The notes under the pieces were generated by a model. The model was not told where the DNA came from. It worked only from the letters and a program-made list of their open reading frames with translations, and ran no database searches. A DNA stretch of 54,043 nucleotides from Brevibacterium sp. ZH18 (GTDB lineage: Bacteria; Actinomycetota; Actinomycetes; Actinomycetales; Brevibacteriaceae). Location of the stretch: contig NZ_JALDSX010000024.1 in the NCBI RefSeq assembly GCF_022748595.1, forward strand, positions 1 through 54,043, written 5' to 3'. The position numbers were made by a program, and so were the translations under genes. Of the stretch, positions 53,909-54,043 are shown piece by piece. How positions within the stretch are numbered: the stretch's first letter is position 1; each line of letters begins with the position of its first letter.

Positions 53909-54017
53909 GTCACCGGGCAGGACCGAGACATTAGCCAGGACCGAGACGTAGGGCGGAGTGTGACGTCGGCCGGAGTGAGATGTCGGCCGCAACGATCCAC
54001 CAGCAGAAAAACAGTGT
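53909..54017. repeat. Short direct repeats after dinG
   Basis: AGGACCGAGAC occurs twice (about 53921 and 53938), and a 17-base CGGAGTG-GACGTCGGC-like unit occurs twice directly after it. No gene is visible. Confidence 0.5.
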
Positions 54018-54043
54018 GCCCACGATCGACAACGATCGTGGGC
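54018..54043. terminator. Terminator at the right window edge
   Basis: GCCCACGATCG 54018-54028 pairs perfectly with 54033-54043 around ACAA. The sequence ends at the stem, so any T-run is unseen. A symmetrical stem could serve converging genes. Confidence 0.65.

Noticed and set aside
1..54043. tRNA or rRNA genes
   Set aside because: I looked for T-loop GTTCGANNC patterns with matching acceptor stems and for rRNA core sequences and found none convincing; a tRNAscan run would be decisive.

Overview
The window is chromosomal DNA from a high-GC actinobacterium, most likely Brevibacterium or a close relative. The gene order proS ... rimP-nusA-ylxR-infB-rbfA-truB-ribF-rpsO-pnp-pepR ... dapB ... 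dapA-rnj ... ftsK-pgsA-pncC-clgR-DUF3046-recA-recX-miaB-miaA-dapF ... hflX-dinG is the conserved actinobacterial block. Codon use is strongly GC3-biased, which produces many long antisense shadow frames. The genus is inferred from overall character; no database search was possible.

Layout. 1-1300: minus-strand S4 RNA-binding protein and a Nudix-fold regulator with a degenerate Nudix box. 1463-4217: proS and a TSUP-family permease. 4218-6190: an accessory patch of 175-bp tandem repeats and nested palindromes, one copy split by an IS3-family element. 6199-8213: minus-strand pair, a DUF4439 lipoprotein and an APH-like kinase. 8358-18641: translation and transcription block (rimP, nusA, ylxR, infB, rbfA, truB, ribF, rpsO), interrupted by a secreted wall-type protein and a satD-like operon. 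19020-23573: pnp, pepR, sodA. 23859-32169: dapB, membrane proteins, a zinc metallopeptidase, an old-yellow-enzyme-type oxidoreductase, dapA and rnj. 32408-38262: a glyoxylate/glycolate module (aceB, glcD, glcE, glcF). 38342-53908: ftsK, pgsA, pncC, clgR, recA/recX, tRNA modification (miaB, miaA), dapF, an rRNA-type methyltransferase, hflX and dinG.

How the genes work together. GlcDEF oxidises glycolate to glyoxylate, which malate synthase AceB condenses with acetyl-CoA. DapB, DapA and DapF are three steps of the diaminopimelate/lysine route. NusA, IF2, RimP, RbfA, TruB, S15, PNPase and RNase J serve ribosome assembly, translation and RNA turnover. RecA, RecX, DinG and a LexA-type box form the DNA-damage part.

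The most unusual structure is the 364-base infB-rbfA gap. It holds a 93-nt hairpin with 38 base pairs (six of them G-U wobbles), a GNRA-capped hairpin, and an array of ten in-phase 16-bp units that runs to the Shine-Dalgarno of rbfA. Other notable points are about ten genes whose start codon lies 6-9 bases after a -10 box (probable leaderless mRNAs), a pepR reading frame that continues upstream of any ATG/GTG/TTG, and a 25-bp triplet repeat across the pepR stop. I see no CRISPR array, prophage, tRNA or rRNA gene, or obvious defence system; most of the window is ordinary core genome.
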